Part shown: positions 19,257-31,500 of the stretch, in pieces
Layout: each line of letters begins with the position of its first letter
Position numbering within the stretch: position 1 is the stretch's first letter
Assembly (NCBI RefSeq): GCF_017742215.1
Contig: NZ_JAGHKP010000002.1
Location: 1,088,737-1,152,736, forward strand
Direction: 5' to 3'
Origin: Chitinophaga chungangae
Lineage (GTDB): Bacteria > Bacteroidota > Bacteroidia > Chitinophagales > Chitinophagaceae
Length of the DNA: 64,000 bases
The notes under the pieces: generated by a model
What the model saw: the letters and a program-made list of their open reading frames with translations, nothing else
What the model was told of the DNA's origin: nothing
The model's database searches: none
Translations under genes and position numbers: made by a program

Positions 19257-21830
19257 TTAAATCTGCTCAAAAGCGGGTACTGCCTGTTTGAAAGAAGTGC
19301 TTTCGCGGATCAGTATCATTTTGCGCTGGGTGTCCTTCCCCTGTTTTTCCATTTGCAACTGGTGGTATATTCGGTTAAGTACGCTGTAGTTCAGCAATGC
19401 AAATATTTTGAAATCCAGCCGCTGCGCCATATCCATTGCGGATTCCGCTAAACGGATGGCTTTGTGGAAGTCTTTTTCGTGGTAATGTATCTGGGCGGCG
19501 ATGGTTTTCTGGAGCGTATCGATGTGGCGGCCGTTGAAGAAGTCTGAGGAATAATGCCTGAGCACATTTTCCACATGCCTGCAGATGCGTTTGGCGGAAG
19601 GAAGGTCGCCGGTGGAAACATGCGCCTGCGCTTTCCAGCAGAGCACCATCAGGTGGAAAGGATCGGCGCGGTTGAAAAGAATGCCGGGATATTGTTCGAA
19701 CAGCCGCCGGGTGAACAGCAGCAGCTGCTGGTAATCGCCCAGTGTGAGGAACACGAGGCATATGCCGCGGTACACCGCTCCTTCCCCGACGGTAATGGCC
19801 TTCTGCGGGGTGAAATTCCAGTATTGCGCATAATTGTAGATCTTTTCTTTCATCTTCCCGTCTACCTGCCCGAACTTGAGATATTCGTATACGAAAAGAA
19901 AAACCTCGTACGGGCTGATCCACATTTCCCCGATTATTTCGTTCCGCGCGCAGAGTTTTTTGATATTGGCCAGCTCTATTTCGCATTGTTCCGCATCCAG
20001 CTGCATCAGGGCCATGAAGAACAACGTGCTGCGCACCTGCAGCTTGTCTTCCGCCGATTCCGCCATTCCCAGCAGGGCGTTCAGCATTTTTCTTTTTTTG
20101 AAGCTGATGAAGTCGTCGTTGATGAACTGGCTGAATGGGTTTTTCTGGAAATAGCCCGGGGGGAAGATGGCAGACAGCGGCAGCTGCTGCGTGCTTTCCT
20201 GCTGGTAATGCAACACCACGTATTCCAGCAGGTGCGCCTTTTCCTGCGTGGCCAGCGGCAGCTGGAAAAAATGCCGGATGTTTTCCGCCTGCTGGCGGGT
20301 AATGGCATACCGCAGCAGCCATTTGAACACCGCGACGCGGAAAGGGCTTTGCGGGAAATAATCCAGCACATGGCGGAGCAGCGGTTCAGACACGTTTTGT
20401 TCCTGCTCCGCCAGGAAATGCATGGCGGTGAAATATTCCAGCAGGAAATTGTGCGCAAAACGCACTTTCACGTTGAACATGATCTCCTGGCTGAGGTTCT
20501 CCTCCACGAGAATGTTATCCGCCAGCAATTCTTTGTAAGCCGGGAAAAGGTCCGCGTTTTTATTGAGCAGCGTGCATTTGTCCGTATACAATCCCGCTCT
20601 TCCCATATCCAGCAGCTGCAGCATTTTATCGATGATCCGCACTTTGAATGAATTGGCGGGAGAACTGAACACGCGGTTCTGGATAAACCGGCTGATCACT
20701 TCGTACAGGCTCAGGTTCTCGTCTATGAAAGGCTGGCCCGGCGTGGCGTTCAGCTGGGTGAAAAGTTGCAGGTAGTAAGGATGCCTAAGTTTCTGCAGGA
20801 AGCTGTCTGAAAAGAGCCGCACGGTGGAAGGGTCGAAATCGAAATTATAAAGCACCGATTTCACTTCCTGTTCAGTAAGCAGCGGTATGTTGGTATTGGT
20901 GTCTTCGTCCATTTCCGGCCCGAGGTACCAGTATTTGCGGAATGAAGGGTATTGGTGGCTTTGGTGGAATACTTCGCCCCAGGTGCTGGACCGGATGGAG
21001 AGGATCACTTTCACCCAGGGATGCTGATCGTTGGAATACACGAAATCTTCCAGCTTATTATAAAGGAGCTTGAGTTTGTCGGCCCCGAGCGCGATCTCGT
21101 CGAACCCGTCGATGATCAGCACGAGCCGGCCGCCTTTTTCGCTGGCGTGGGTGGAAAAATATTCTCGGAAGTTGTCGCCGTTGCCGAGGCTGAGTTGATT
21201 ATCGAGCCACGCGGAGAGGGAAAAGCCTTTGAGGAGGAGGCTTCCGGCGGCGTGCGCGTTGATGAACCAGCAAACGTCATTTTGATACACGGGGTCTCGC
21301 CCGAACCAATAATGTTCGGCGGCGTGCACGAGGGCGAGGGATTTTCCCCAGCCCGCGGGTGCGATGAACACGGTGGCGGCGTAGCTGCTTTCGAGGAATT
21401 TTTCGATGTGGGAAAGGCAGTACTGTCGCGGTGCGGTGTTTTCGAAAGGCACGCCACTGCGGTTCTTGAGGGTGAGCATGGTGTAATGGGAAACAGCGGC
21501 GGCGCGTTTCCGGATATCGGCCCATTTGGACTGGTCGTCTTCGGACTGAGGCCGGAAAGTTTTTTTATAGAAATGAGTTTGAAACTCTTCCCAGTCTCTG
21601 AACCTGCAAAACTGCGCCAGCGTGTTGAGGGTATAGCGTGAGAAGCTGTGTTGCGTGACCGCAAACCCGAAAACACGTTTAAGAGTGGTTTCGCTGACGA
21701 GTTTTCCTGTATGGTTAAGAATAGCCTGGGCGAGGTGTTTACACTGGTTTGGTTGAATGTTTTCCACCCCGAATTGTCGCAGCACTTCGCTTTGCAAAGT
21801 GATGATGAGGTCGTAGGACAGGTCGATCAT
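19257..21830 (-). CDS. STAND/NACHT-type P-loop NTPase with putative N-terminal HTH domain and helical-repeat C-terminus
   Basis: An 857-residue protein. Residues 1-88 (QCKHLAQAILNHTGK, VSETTLKRVFGF, RYTLNTLAQFCRFRDWEEF) look like an XRE-type helix-turn-helix variant often found at the N-terminus of Bacteroidota proteins. Walker A is APAGWGKS (157-164), and Walker B RLVLIIDGFDEI has the NACHT-like DGxDE acidic cluster near 241-245. IRSSTW follows as a likely sensor. Residues from about 400 to 857 are helical with TPR-like character. Such proteins are signal-transducing NTPases, used either as transcription regulators (MalT-like) or as NLR-like antiphage sensors. No effector nuclease or protease domain is visible, so I favour regulation. 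It diverges from the giant adhesin gene across a repeat-rich spacer. Confidence 0.8.
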   Translation of the reverse strand: MIDLSYDLIITLQSEVLRQFGVENIQPNQCKHLAQAILNHTGKLVSETTLKRVFGFAVTQHSFSRYTLNTLAQFCRFRDWEEFQTHFYKKTFRPQSEDDQSKWADIRKRAAAVSHYTMLTLKNRSGVPFENTAPRQYCLSHIEKFLESSYAATVFIAPAGWGKSLALVHAAEHYWFGRDPVYQNDVCWFINAHAAGSLLLKGFSLSAWLDNQLSLGNGDNFREYFSTHASEKGGRLVLIIDGFDEIALGADKLKLLYNKLEDFVYSNDQHPWVKVILSIRSSTWGEVFHQSHQYPSFRKYWYLGPEMDEDTNTNIPLLTEQEVKSVLYNFDFDPSTVRLFSDSFLQKLRHPYYLQLFTQLNATPGQPFIDENLSLYEVISRFIQNRVFSSPANSFKVRIIDKMLQLLDMGRAGLYTDKCTLLNKNADLFPAYKELLADNILVEENLSQEIMFNVKVRFAHNFLLEYFTAMHFLAEQEQNVSEPLLRHVLDYFPQSPFRVAVFKWLLRYAITRQQAENIRHFFQLPLATQEKAHLLEYVVLHYQQESTQQLPLSAIFPPGYFQKNPFSQFINDDFISFKKRKMLNALLGMAESAEDKLQVRSTLFFMALMQLDAEQCEIELANIKKLCARNEIIGEMWISPYEVFLFVYEYLKFGQVDGKMKEKIYNYAQYWNFTPQKAITVGEGAVYRGICLVFLTLGDYQQLLLFTRRLFEQYPGILFNRADPFHLMVLCWKAQAHVSTGDLPSAKRICRHVENVLRHYSSDFFNGRHIDTLQKTIAAQIHYHEKDFHKAIRLAESAMDMAQRLDFKIFALLNYSVLNRIYHQLQMEKQGKDTQRKMILIRESTSFKQAVPAFEQI

Positions 21831-22543
21831 AAGGGCACAATTAATGGATTAGGACTATAGAGGCCTCGTAATAATGGTACAGGTGAATAGATACGTAGGC
21901 GACTGAATGTTTGGATTTGAGTTTTTTGAAAATGAACGGACTGAACAAGAAATAGTTGATTGAACAAACATGTTTTTCATTTTGATTATCAATTAAATGT
22001 TATGAGCCGCACGCAATAAAAAAGTATAAATCTTTTTTTGCTGGATAATCCTTTTCACAAGGATGATTGAGTGCGGCAAAAAGAGTGAAAGCGCTGAACA
22101 CACAGGTATGTTTTTACGGGTTCGTGACATTCGTACATGACTATACGAGATACGCAGCTTGAACATGTTTTGTTCACTGTTCATGAAAATGAACAGAATG
22201 AACAAGCTATTCAAAGAATGAACAGAGCGCTTTTTGTTCACGTGAATGAACAGGAATGGTACATCGATTCCCGGTTGAAGCCCTTTAATTTCGTGTTGTC
22301 AGATATGTAGTGCTTCCGAATATACCTTAGATCAAACCGAGAATGTATCCTATCAAAAACAAATTAAACGGCTCCGAATTACCTGGATTTTTTTTGACGT
22401 GATATCTGTGAAAATACCGGTTCTCCTATGTGTATGAAATAGGCTTATAAGGAAAGAAACCCCTGTGTCCTCACAGGCCGTATCCCGCTACATTACCAGG
22501 ATCAAACGCAAACATTACTTCATTATAACCCAAACCATTGTAT
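21831..22543. promoter_or_regulatory. Divergent regulatory region with a cluster of TGAACA half-sites
   Basis: This 713-bp AT-rich spacer separates the STAND NTPase gene (minus) from the giant adhesin (plus). TGAACA occurs at 21942, 21961, 22095, 22160, 22190, 22199, 22219 and 22247, and its complement TGTTCA at 22171, 22178 and 22235. TGAACG is at 21933. An inverted pair TGTTCAT-gaaa-ATGAACA spans 22178-22195, and TTCACGTGAA, a perfect palindrome, is at 22236-22245. A 6-bp hairpin CCTGTG-tcct-CACAGG is at 22462-22477 in the likely adhesin leader. No convincing gene lies here. Confidence 0.6.
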
Positions 22544-25500
22544 ATGAGTTTTAATGTTACTCCTAAATGCCTTTTGCGCGCCCTTATTGTCTTTTCCGCG
22601 TTCTGGCTTTCCAGCTGGCCGGTGACAGGTGCGCGCGCTGCCGCGAATGCCGCGCCCACGGCCTTTACGCAGTACTGGTGGTACCCCGCCCAGGTTTCCG
22701 GCACGCCGGAATACCCGTACGGCAGATCACCGCTGACAACAGCCGGCAGCAGCACTTTCAAAGCAAACGCCTTTTTTGCCGCAGGCCCCATTTACAGCGC
22801 CGGCGCGAGCGACCAGGAAATCAAACCTTCCATATTGCTCTGCCCCCTCTGCGCTATCAACAACGACGGGCTCAGTCACGACGGCGACCCCAACACCGCC
22901 GCCGAAGTGAACGCCACGCTGGGGATTCTCGCCAACGTAGGCCAGCGCATTATATTCCCCGGTACGTACGAAGCGGGAGATACCGTAGTGGTAGACTTCG
23001 CGGTGCCTTCCACGGTAGTGGACCTTTCGCTGCTCGGCGGCATCCGCCTGGCCGCGTTCAACGGCACCTCCACCACGCCCGTGCTCGATGTTCCGCTTAA
23101 TTCCCCTCTTATCAACGTGCAGGCGCTCGGGGTAGGCGCCGGCGGGAAACAACGCGCCAAAGTGGCCATCCCCGCGCAGTTCGACAGGGTGGAAGTTACC
23201 ATCGGCGCGGTGCTGAACACGCTCAGCAACCTGCTGATCTACGAAGTGACCGCCATGGTGCCCGTTACCATCACGCCTTCCGGAACGCCCGTGATATCTC
23301 CCGCAGGCAGCTCCGCCGCGCTCACCGCTTCCATGCGCCTCGGCGCCGCCACCTTCGAATGGTTCGACGCGCCCACCGGCGGAACCTCACTCGGCACCGG
23401 CGCTACGTTCAACACACCCGTGCTTACGCGCGGCGTGCATACCTATTACGTTTCCGCCACCACCACGGCCGACGATAAAGACAGTTATCTGCGTACAGCC
23501 GTGACCGTAGACGTGGGCGGCGGTCCCGGTCTTTTATGGACATACGGCGACCAGCAGGCGAGCCCCCGCCTGTCCGGCATCTGCGCGTTGTGTACCGTGG
23601 TAGACCCGCTGAACGCCGTGGATGCGGATCCCAACACTTCTTCGCTGTTATCCGCCCCCGTGGGCGCGCTCAGCAGCGTAGGCCAGCTGATCCAGTTCCC
23701 CGGCATCTACCAGGCGGGAGACAGCATCGTGCTCGACCTGGAATTGCCCGGCCAGCTGTACACCAAATCGATACTGACCAACATCACCATACAACCTTAC
23801 CTGGGCGCGGCCACATCCGGGCCTGCCACCGATCTCGGCACCGATCTCATCAACGTGCAATTGCTGGGTATCGGTATCGGCGGCACTAACAAGTTCAGGG
23901 TGAGCATACCCGCCACCGCCCCGTTCGACGGTGTGCAGGTGAACCTGAACGCCGTGCTGGCCGAACTGGCCGCCCTGCGCATCTATGAGGCCGCCGCCAT
24001 GATACCCGTGGCCGTTACGCCTTCGCCCGCGCAAATACCTTATAATACTTCCGCTTCGCTGAACGCCACCGTGCGGCCTTCAGGCGCCACCATCAACTGG
24101 TACGCCACGCCCACCGGCGGTTCGCCGCTGCAAACGGGCGCTGCCTTTAACACGCCGCAGCTTACCCGCAGCACTACTTATTACGTGGAAGCTTCTACTC
24201 CCGATGGTCTTACCAGTTATTTACGTACTGCCGTTACCGTTACACTCGGCGGTGCAGACGGTCCGTTATGGAGTTATGGCGATACCGAACAAAGCCCGCA
24301 GCTGAGCGGCATCTGCGCCGGCTGCTCCGTGCAAAACCCGGAACTGGCCATCGACCACGATACCACTACCGCTTCGAATATCAGCATACCGCTGGGCGTG
24401 CTCAGCTCCGCCGGCCAGCTGATCCGCTTCCCGGGCAATTACCAGGCCCTGGACAGCATTATACTCGACCTGGCCATCCCGGCAGGACAATTGCTCAACG
24501 CGCAATTATTATCCGGCATCCGGGTAGAAACCTTTAACGGCGCCACTCCCAACAACGATGCGGCCTCGTTCAGCACCGCGCTTGCCAACGCGCAATTGCT
24601 GGGCATTTCAGTGGGCCCCACCGGTAAATTCAGGGTTGCGCTGCCTGCCACCGCTCCGTTCGACGCGGTGCAGGTATCGCTCACGCCCGTAGTAGGCGGT
24701 CTTGCCAACCTGCAGGTATTCGAAGCCACTGCCATGGTGCCGGTAACGGTAAGCCCCGCCGAACAAACCGTTCCGGCCGGCACCACCGCCTCCATCACCG
24801 CGGGCAACCGGCTTTCGGGCGCAATCTTCAACTGGTATACATCCTCCACCGGCGGTTCACCCGTAGGTTCCGGCGCAACGTTCACCACGCCGCCCATGAG
24901 CCGCCGCACTGTTTATTACGTGGAAGCATCCACGCCTGACGGTCTTACCAGCTTCAGCCGTACCCCCGCTGCCGTAAACGTAGGCGGCGGCCCCGGCCCG
25001 CTGTGGACGTACGGCGACCGCCAGGCCGGCGCCGTGATCACCGGCGTTTGCCTGAATTGTACCGTTACGGACGGAGACAATGCGGTGGATGAGGATACCG
25101 CCACTTCTTCGCTTATCACCACTACCGTTGGCGCATTGGGTTCCGTTTCGCAGCTGATCCATTTCCCCGGCACTTACCAGGCCGGCGACAGCGTAGCGTT
25201 CGACTTGGAACTGCCCGACCAGCTGTTCAGCCTGCAGGCGCTGAGCGGCCTCACCGTACAGTCATATACCGGCAATACGCCCAACGGCGATGCCGTTACG
25301 CTCGATAATAACCTTGTGAGAATAGAACCGCTGGGCCTCGGCGTTGGCACTACCGGCAAATTCCGCGTGATATTGCCGGTGAACAACGCGTTCGACGGTG
25401 TAAGCATCGGCACCAATTCGGCGTTGTCCGCGCTCGGCAACCTGCGCGTATACGAAGCCGTGGCCTTTATGCCCGTGACGGTTACGCCGCCCGCCCCGGT

Positions 25501-28500
25501 GATCCCTTCCGGCACCACTGCCACCATGACGGCCAGCGTGCGCGCTCCGGGCGCTACCTACGCCTGGTACGATGCGCGTACCGGCGGCACCTTGCTTGGG
25601 TCTACCGCAGACTTTACCACACCACCGCTTACCCGCAGCAAAGAATATTATGTGGAAGCGTCCACGCCCGATGGCAAAAAGAGCTTTGTTCGTACTGCCG
25701 TTCCAGTTACAGTTGGCGGCGGTCCCGGCCCGCTCTGGACGTACGGCGATAACCAGCAAAGCCCCGTCATTGGCGGCGTTTGTCTCGGCTGCATTGTGCA
25801 GAGCCCTGATCTTGCGGTAGACGGAGACACCACCACCGCTTCACAGGCCATCATCACCGTTGGCGCGCTTGGTTCGGTAGGGCAGATCATTAAATTCCCC
25901 GGCACCTACCAGGCGGGAGACAGCATTTCCTTCACGCTCGGCGTGCCCGCACAGGTACTGAGCGCGCAGTTGCTCTCCGGCATCCGGGTGCAGACGTTCA
26001 ACGGCACCACGCCCAATAACGACGCCATTATGCTGGACAACGATCTCATTAACCTCCAGGCGCTCGGCCTGGACGTAACGGGCAATGTCAGCAAATTCCG
26101 TGTAACCGTACCCGTTAATGCCGGGTTTGACGGTGCGCAGGTAGACCTTACCGGTCTTGTTTCAGCGTTGGGCAGCCTGAATATTTATGAAGCCGCGGCA
26201 TTTATACCTGTAACGGTAATGCCGCCTTCCGCCACGGTTCCGTTTGGCCACGATACGACGTTCATCGCGTCCATCAGGCTGCCGGACGCTACGTTCAGCT
26301 GGTACGATACGCCCACGGGCGGTACGCCGCTGTTCACCGGCACTGCTTTTAACACGCCGGTACTGATCGCAGACAAAACATATTATGTAGAAGCCGCCAC
26401 GCCCGACGGGCTGAAGAGTTATATCCGCACGGCGGTGCCTGTTACGGTAACCGTTGGCCCGGCCAGTCCCGACCTGAGCTGCGGCCGCGGCGTTACGCAG
26501 AGCGGCTCCACTTTCGGACTTTGCCTGCTGTGCTCGATCCAGGATTCGACGATGGCGGTAGACGATAATGCGCAAACTTCCTCGTCGATACATGTGCCGG
26601 TGGGCCTGTTGGGCGCGGGCGCTTACCAGCGCTTCCAGTTCGGCAACCCAAGTGCTCCGGGCGACAGTCTTCGCATAGTGGTAGGCTCCACTACCGGCCT
26701 GCTCAACCTGCAATTGCTGGGCAACGTCACCATCCGCCCGCGCAATAACGGCGTTGAAAACGCGGCGGACGTGCGCCCGCTGAACAACGGCCTGCTTACC
26801 CTGCAACTGCTGGACGGCGGCAGCCGCCAGGTGATCTCTTTCGCGCCCTCCGCCATATTCGACGAAGTGGAAATAAGGATTGCCGGCGTTGCATCCGCAT
26901 TGACGGAGATCAACATATTTTATGTACAGCAAATAACGCCGCGCGCAACGGCAGCATCCGATACCGTGAACGTATGCAGCGGTACGCCCGCTGTGCTGAA
27001 CGCTTCCGGTCCGGCAGGCGCTACCTTCCGCTGGTACGATGCGCCGACAGGCGGCACGCTGCTCTTCACCGGCGCCACTTTTACCACGCCGGCTGTTACC
27101 GCCGACGGAGTGTACTACCTGGAAGCCGCTTCCGCAGGCTCCACCTGCCCGAGCGAAGTGCGCAGCCCCGTATTTGTAAAAGTCGGCCTGCCCACCGTTA
27201 CCGTAACGGCCAATTCAGTGACCATCCCGCAAGGCGGTACGGCCACCTTTAACGTGAACACGCCGGATACCGCGCTTACCTACAACTGGTACAGCGCACC
27301 CGCCGGCGGCACTCCGCTGTTCACCGGCCCGAGCTTCACTACGCCGCCGTTGAATGCCACCACGACTTTCTATGTGGAAGCAAGCAATTCAGACGGTTGC
27401 GTAAGCGCGCAGCGTATCGCCGTGATCGCAAACGTAGTGATCACAGATCCTGACGCGCCCTGCGATATCGCCACCACGCAGGTCAGCAATGCGAACGGCA
27501 TATGCCTGGGCTGTTATGTAGATAATCAAAATTCCGCCGCCGACGCGAGCACCACCACCTTCTCCAGCATGCACGTAATTGCGGGGCTGCTGGGAGGTTA
27601 CGTGCAGCAAACGCTCATCTTCACAGGGGCCAGCGATGCGGACGACAGCGTGAGAATGCTGATCTCCTTCCCGTCTTCGCTTGCAGACGTGGGGCTGCTG
27701 GGATCGCTGCAACTGGCGACTTACAACGGCACGACATACAATAACGACCGCACCGATTTGAACGGAGGGTTGCTTTCGCTGAAACTGTTGCCTGGCAACA
27801 CGCAGGCGCTGGTGTCCTTTGCTCCGTCAGCGATATTCGACAGGGTGGAACTTCGCATGAACTCAGGCGTGGCTACCGCGCTTAGCGCAGTGAATGTGCA
27901 TTACGCACAACGTTTTGTGCCGGTACCCGATCTGCAGGTAGACACCGTGTCCACCTGCCCGGGCAGCACCGCCACGCTGGCGGTTGCGCCGAGGCCGAAC
28001 ACTGTGTTCCGCTGGTACAGCACGCCCACGGGCGGCACACCGCTGTTCACCGGTACTTCTTTTGAATCAGGCCCTGTAAGTTCCGATACGGCCTTCTATG
28101 TGGAAGCCGTTAAAACATCCACCAACTGCGCGAACCCGGTTCGTACCATCGGTGTGGTGAACATCGACAGCGTACCGGCTGCGCCGACGCTGGAAAGCAC
28201 TGCAGTGACCACTTGCAGCGGCGGCAGCGCAACGCTGAGGGCAACCGCCCCGGCCGGCGCCACCTTCCGCTGGTACGATACGCCCACCGGCGGTACTGCG
28301 ATATTCACGGGCGCTGCGTTTGTAACGCCCGCGCTCGACAGTTCCGTAGTGTATTATGCTGAAACGGTATCTTCAGGCGGTTGCGCCAGCGCGACCAGAA
28401 CGGCGGTACAGGTAGATGTGACCGCGCGCCCCGGCACGCCGGATGTTACACCGAACGGCACCTCCATCTGCGCGGGCAATATGGCTACCCTCACGGCAAG

Positions 28501-31500
28501 CTCCGCAACGCCGGGCGTTACCTTCAACTGGTACGCCAGCGCCGCATTGGACAGCATCATCTTCAGCGGGCCGGTATTTACCACGCCGGCGCTTAATACA
28601 ACGACCACTTATTTTGTTACGGCCGCAAACGGCCAGTGCCAGAGCGCAACGCCAAGGTCTGTGACCGTACAGGTGAACGCAGCGGCCATACAGCCGACCG
28701 TAAGCATGCTGCCTGCGGGAGGTATTATTGAATACGGTCAAACCGCCACGCTTACCGCTACATCCGGCACCGCAGGCGCAACATACCGCTGGTTCCTGGA
28801 TTCGCTGGGCACTGTGCCTGTGTTTACAGGAGCGCAGTATGTAACGCCGCAACTTGCCACCACGACCAAATATTTCGTGGAAGCAGTAGCGCCGTCTGGT
28901 TGCGCCAGCATGCGCGCATCGATCACGGTGAGGGTGAACCGCAATTTTAATCCGGGCTGCGATTTCGCGAACGCGCAAACCTTTAACATAAATGGCATTT
29001 GCCTGCTTTGCGCCGTTACGGACGCGGATAATGCGGTAGATACCGACACGACGAACTTTGCGAACATCCAGCTGCCGGTGGGTGTTGGAGGCAGCGTGTC
29101 TTACTTCTTCGATTTCGGTACCCTCGCCGCGGCGGGTGATACCGCGAAGATCCGGTTCGCCACACCGGCCGGCCTGCTGGACGCGGCAGCATTATCCAAC
29201 ATCCGGGTAACGTCGTACAACGGCGCTACTTCCAACAACGACACGCGCACGCTGAGCAGCAGCGCGCTGAGAGTAGTGTTGCTGGGCGGCGGCAATCAGC
29301 AGGTGGTGCTGTTTGCACCCGGCGCGGCGTACACAAGAATAGAAATAAAACTCAGCGGCCTGGTAGGCGCGTTGCTGAATATGAACCTGTATTACGCGAA
29401 CCGCGTGCTGGCATCGCCGGCCGTAACGGCGAGCGCAACCACGCTATGCGCCGGCGGACAGGCTACTTTAACGGCAACAGCGTCCGACAGTGCAACGGTG
29501 CGCTGGTACAACGTACCGACAGGCGGCACGCCGTTGTTCACCGGTAAAGTTTACACTACCGGCAATATCACCGCCACCACTACTTATTATGCGGAAAGCT
29601 ACCGTGCGTCCACCAATTGCGTGAACCCGATCCGTACGCCGGTGACCATCAGCGTACTGCCGGTTCCCGACGCACCGGTAATTATCAGCGGCGATACATC
29701 CATCTGCACCGGCGGCGTAGCGATACTCCAGGCGAGAACGGTGGACCCCGCGCACAGCATCCGCTGGTTCGACGCGGCTTCCGGCGGGGTAGCGCTGTCT
29801 CTCGACAGTGTGTTCACCACCCCGGCGCTCTCCGCTAACAAGACTTATTATGCAGAAGCATACAACGGCGCATGTGGCAGTCTCACAAGAGTACCGGTAA
29901 CGGTAACCGTGGGCACGCAACCGACCGATCCGGTGCTCGAATCCAATAACCTCACCATCTGTTCCGGCAACACTGCCGAACTGAAGGTAACTTCCAGCAC
30001 GGCAGGCCTCACCATCCGCTGGTACACCGTACAGGCCGGTGGCACGCCGGTAGCTACGGGCGCCACCTTCGTTACGCCAGTGCTTTCATCCACCACCATT
30101 TACTACGTAGAAGCGGTGAACAACACAGGCGGTTGCATCAATCCTGGCGGCAGGCTGCAGGCAACGGTGAATGTGAATGCAACGCCGGCGGTACCGGTAT
30201 TGCTGGATTCAGTGACCTCCATTTGCCGCAACCAGCCGGCTACATTGTCCGTGCGCAACCCGCAACCGGGCGTGACCTACAACTGGTACGACGCGGCCAC
30301 AGGCGGTACGCTGCGCTACACCGGCGCCAGCATTACAACGGCCGCACTCACCGATACGGCCACGTTCTTCGTGGAAGCTGCAGGCACGGGCAACTGCGCC
30401 AGCACCAGCCGTGCGGTAGCCGCAGTAAGCGTGGTAACATTGCTGCCTGCACCGACAGTTGAATCCGCAAACGTATCCGTATGCCGCGGTTCCCAGGCGG
30501 TACTGCGCATCAGCAGCCCGCAGGCAGGGGTAACGTACAACTGGTACGACGCCCCGGGTGGCAACCTGCTGTTTACCGGCCCGGTTTACACCACCGGCGT
30601 AGCAGTGTCGAACGCTACTTATCATGTGGAAGCCGTTGGCTCGGGAGGCTGTGCCAGCGCGGGCCTTACCCAGGTGAACGTAACGGTGACCGATGCGCCC
30701 GCATTGCCGGTGATCGTCGGCAGCACCACCGTATGCCAGGGCAGCCCGATCAGCCTGAGCATTCAGAACCCCGTGGCTACGATCACTTATAACTGGTACA
30801 ACGTAGCGACCGGAGGCACCCGTCTTGCACAAGGCGCCACCTTTGCACCCACGGGCGTAACCACCACCACGACCTATTATGTTGAAGCTGTAAACGGCAG
30901 CTGCACCAGCGCGGGCAGAACATCTGTGACCGTAACGGTGAACCCCGCTCCGCCGGCAGTAACCGTAGACGCGACTGCGAAAACAGTGTGCACCGGCAAC
31001 AGCGCCGAACTGCATGTAACCAACGTGCAGGCGGGCATTACCTACCGCTGGTACGATGCGGCGACGGGCGGCACCCTGCTGGCCTCTACGCCGGATTACA
31101 CGAGCGCGGCGCTTACAGCGAATAAAGATTTTTATGTTGAAGCGGTGAACGCAAGCAATTGCGTAAGTACTGGCAGAACGAAAATAACCGTAACCGTTGT
31201 GAGCGGGCCTACCCCGCCAACGGTTGAATCGACCAGCGTGGCCGTATGCCGCAATGCACAGGCTACATTGCGCGTAACAAATGCGGTGGCGGGCAACACC
31301 TACAACTGGTACGACGCCCCGGGCGGCACCCTGCTGTTTACGGGCACGGTATTTACCACCCCGGCCGCTACCGCACCGGCAGACTATTACGTGGAAGCCA
31401 TCAGTGCCGGCAACTGCGGCAGCACAACGCTTACGAAAGTGGAGGTTACCATAACCGAACCACCCGCCGTTCCTGTTGTTGGCGGCACCACCACGATCTG

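Noticed and set aside
19257-21830. Reading the STAND NTPase as an antiphage NLR-like defence gene
   Set aside because: No effector domain and no neighbouring defence genes or mobile elements; the HTH-like N-terminus favours regulation.
21993-22241. 82-residue minus-strand frame in the STAND/adhesin spacer
   Set aside because: Its peptide is low complexity and follows the TGAACA repeats; there is no homology cue, and it is better explained as a regulatory region.
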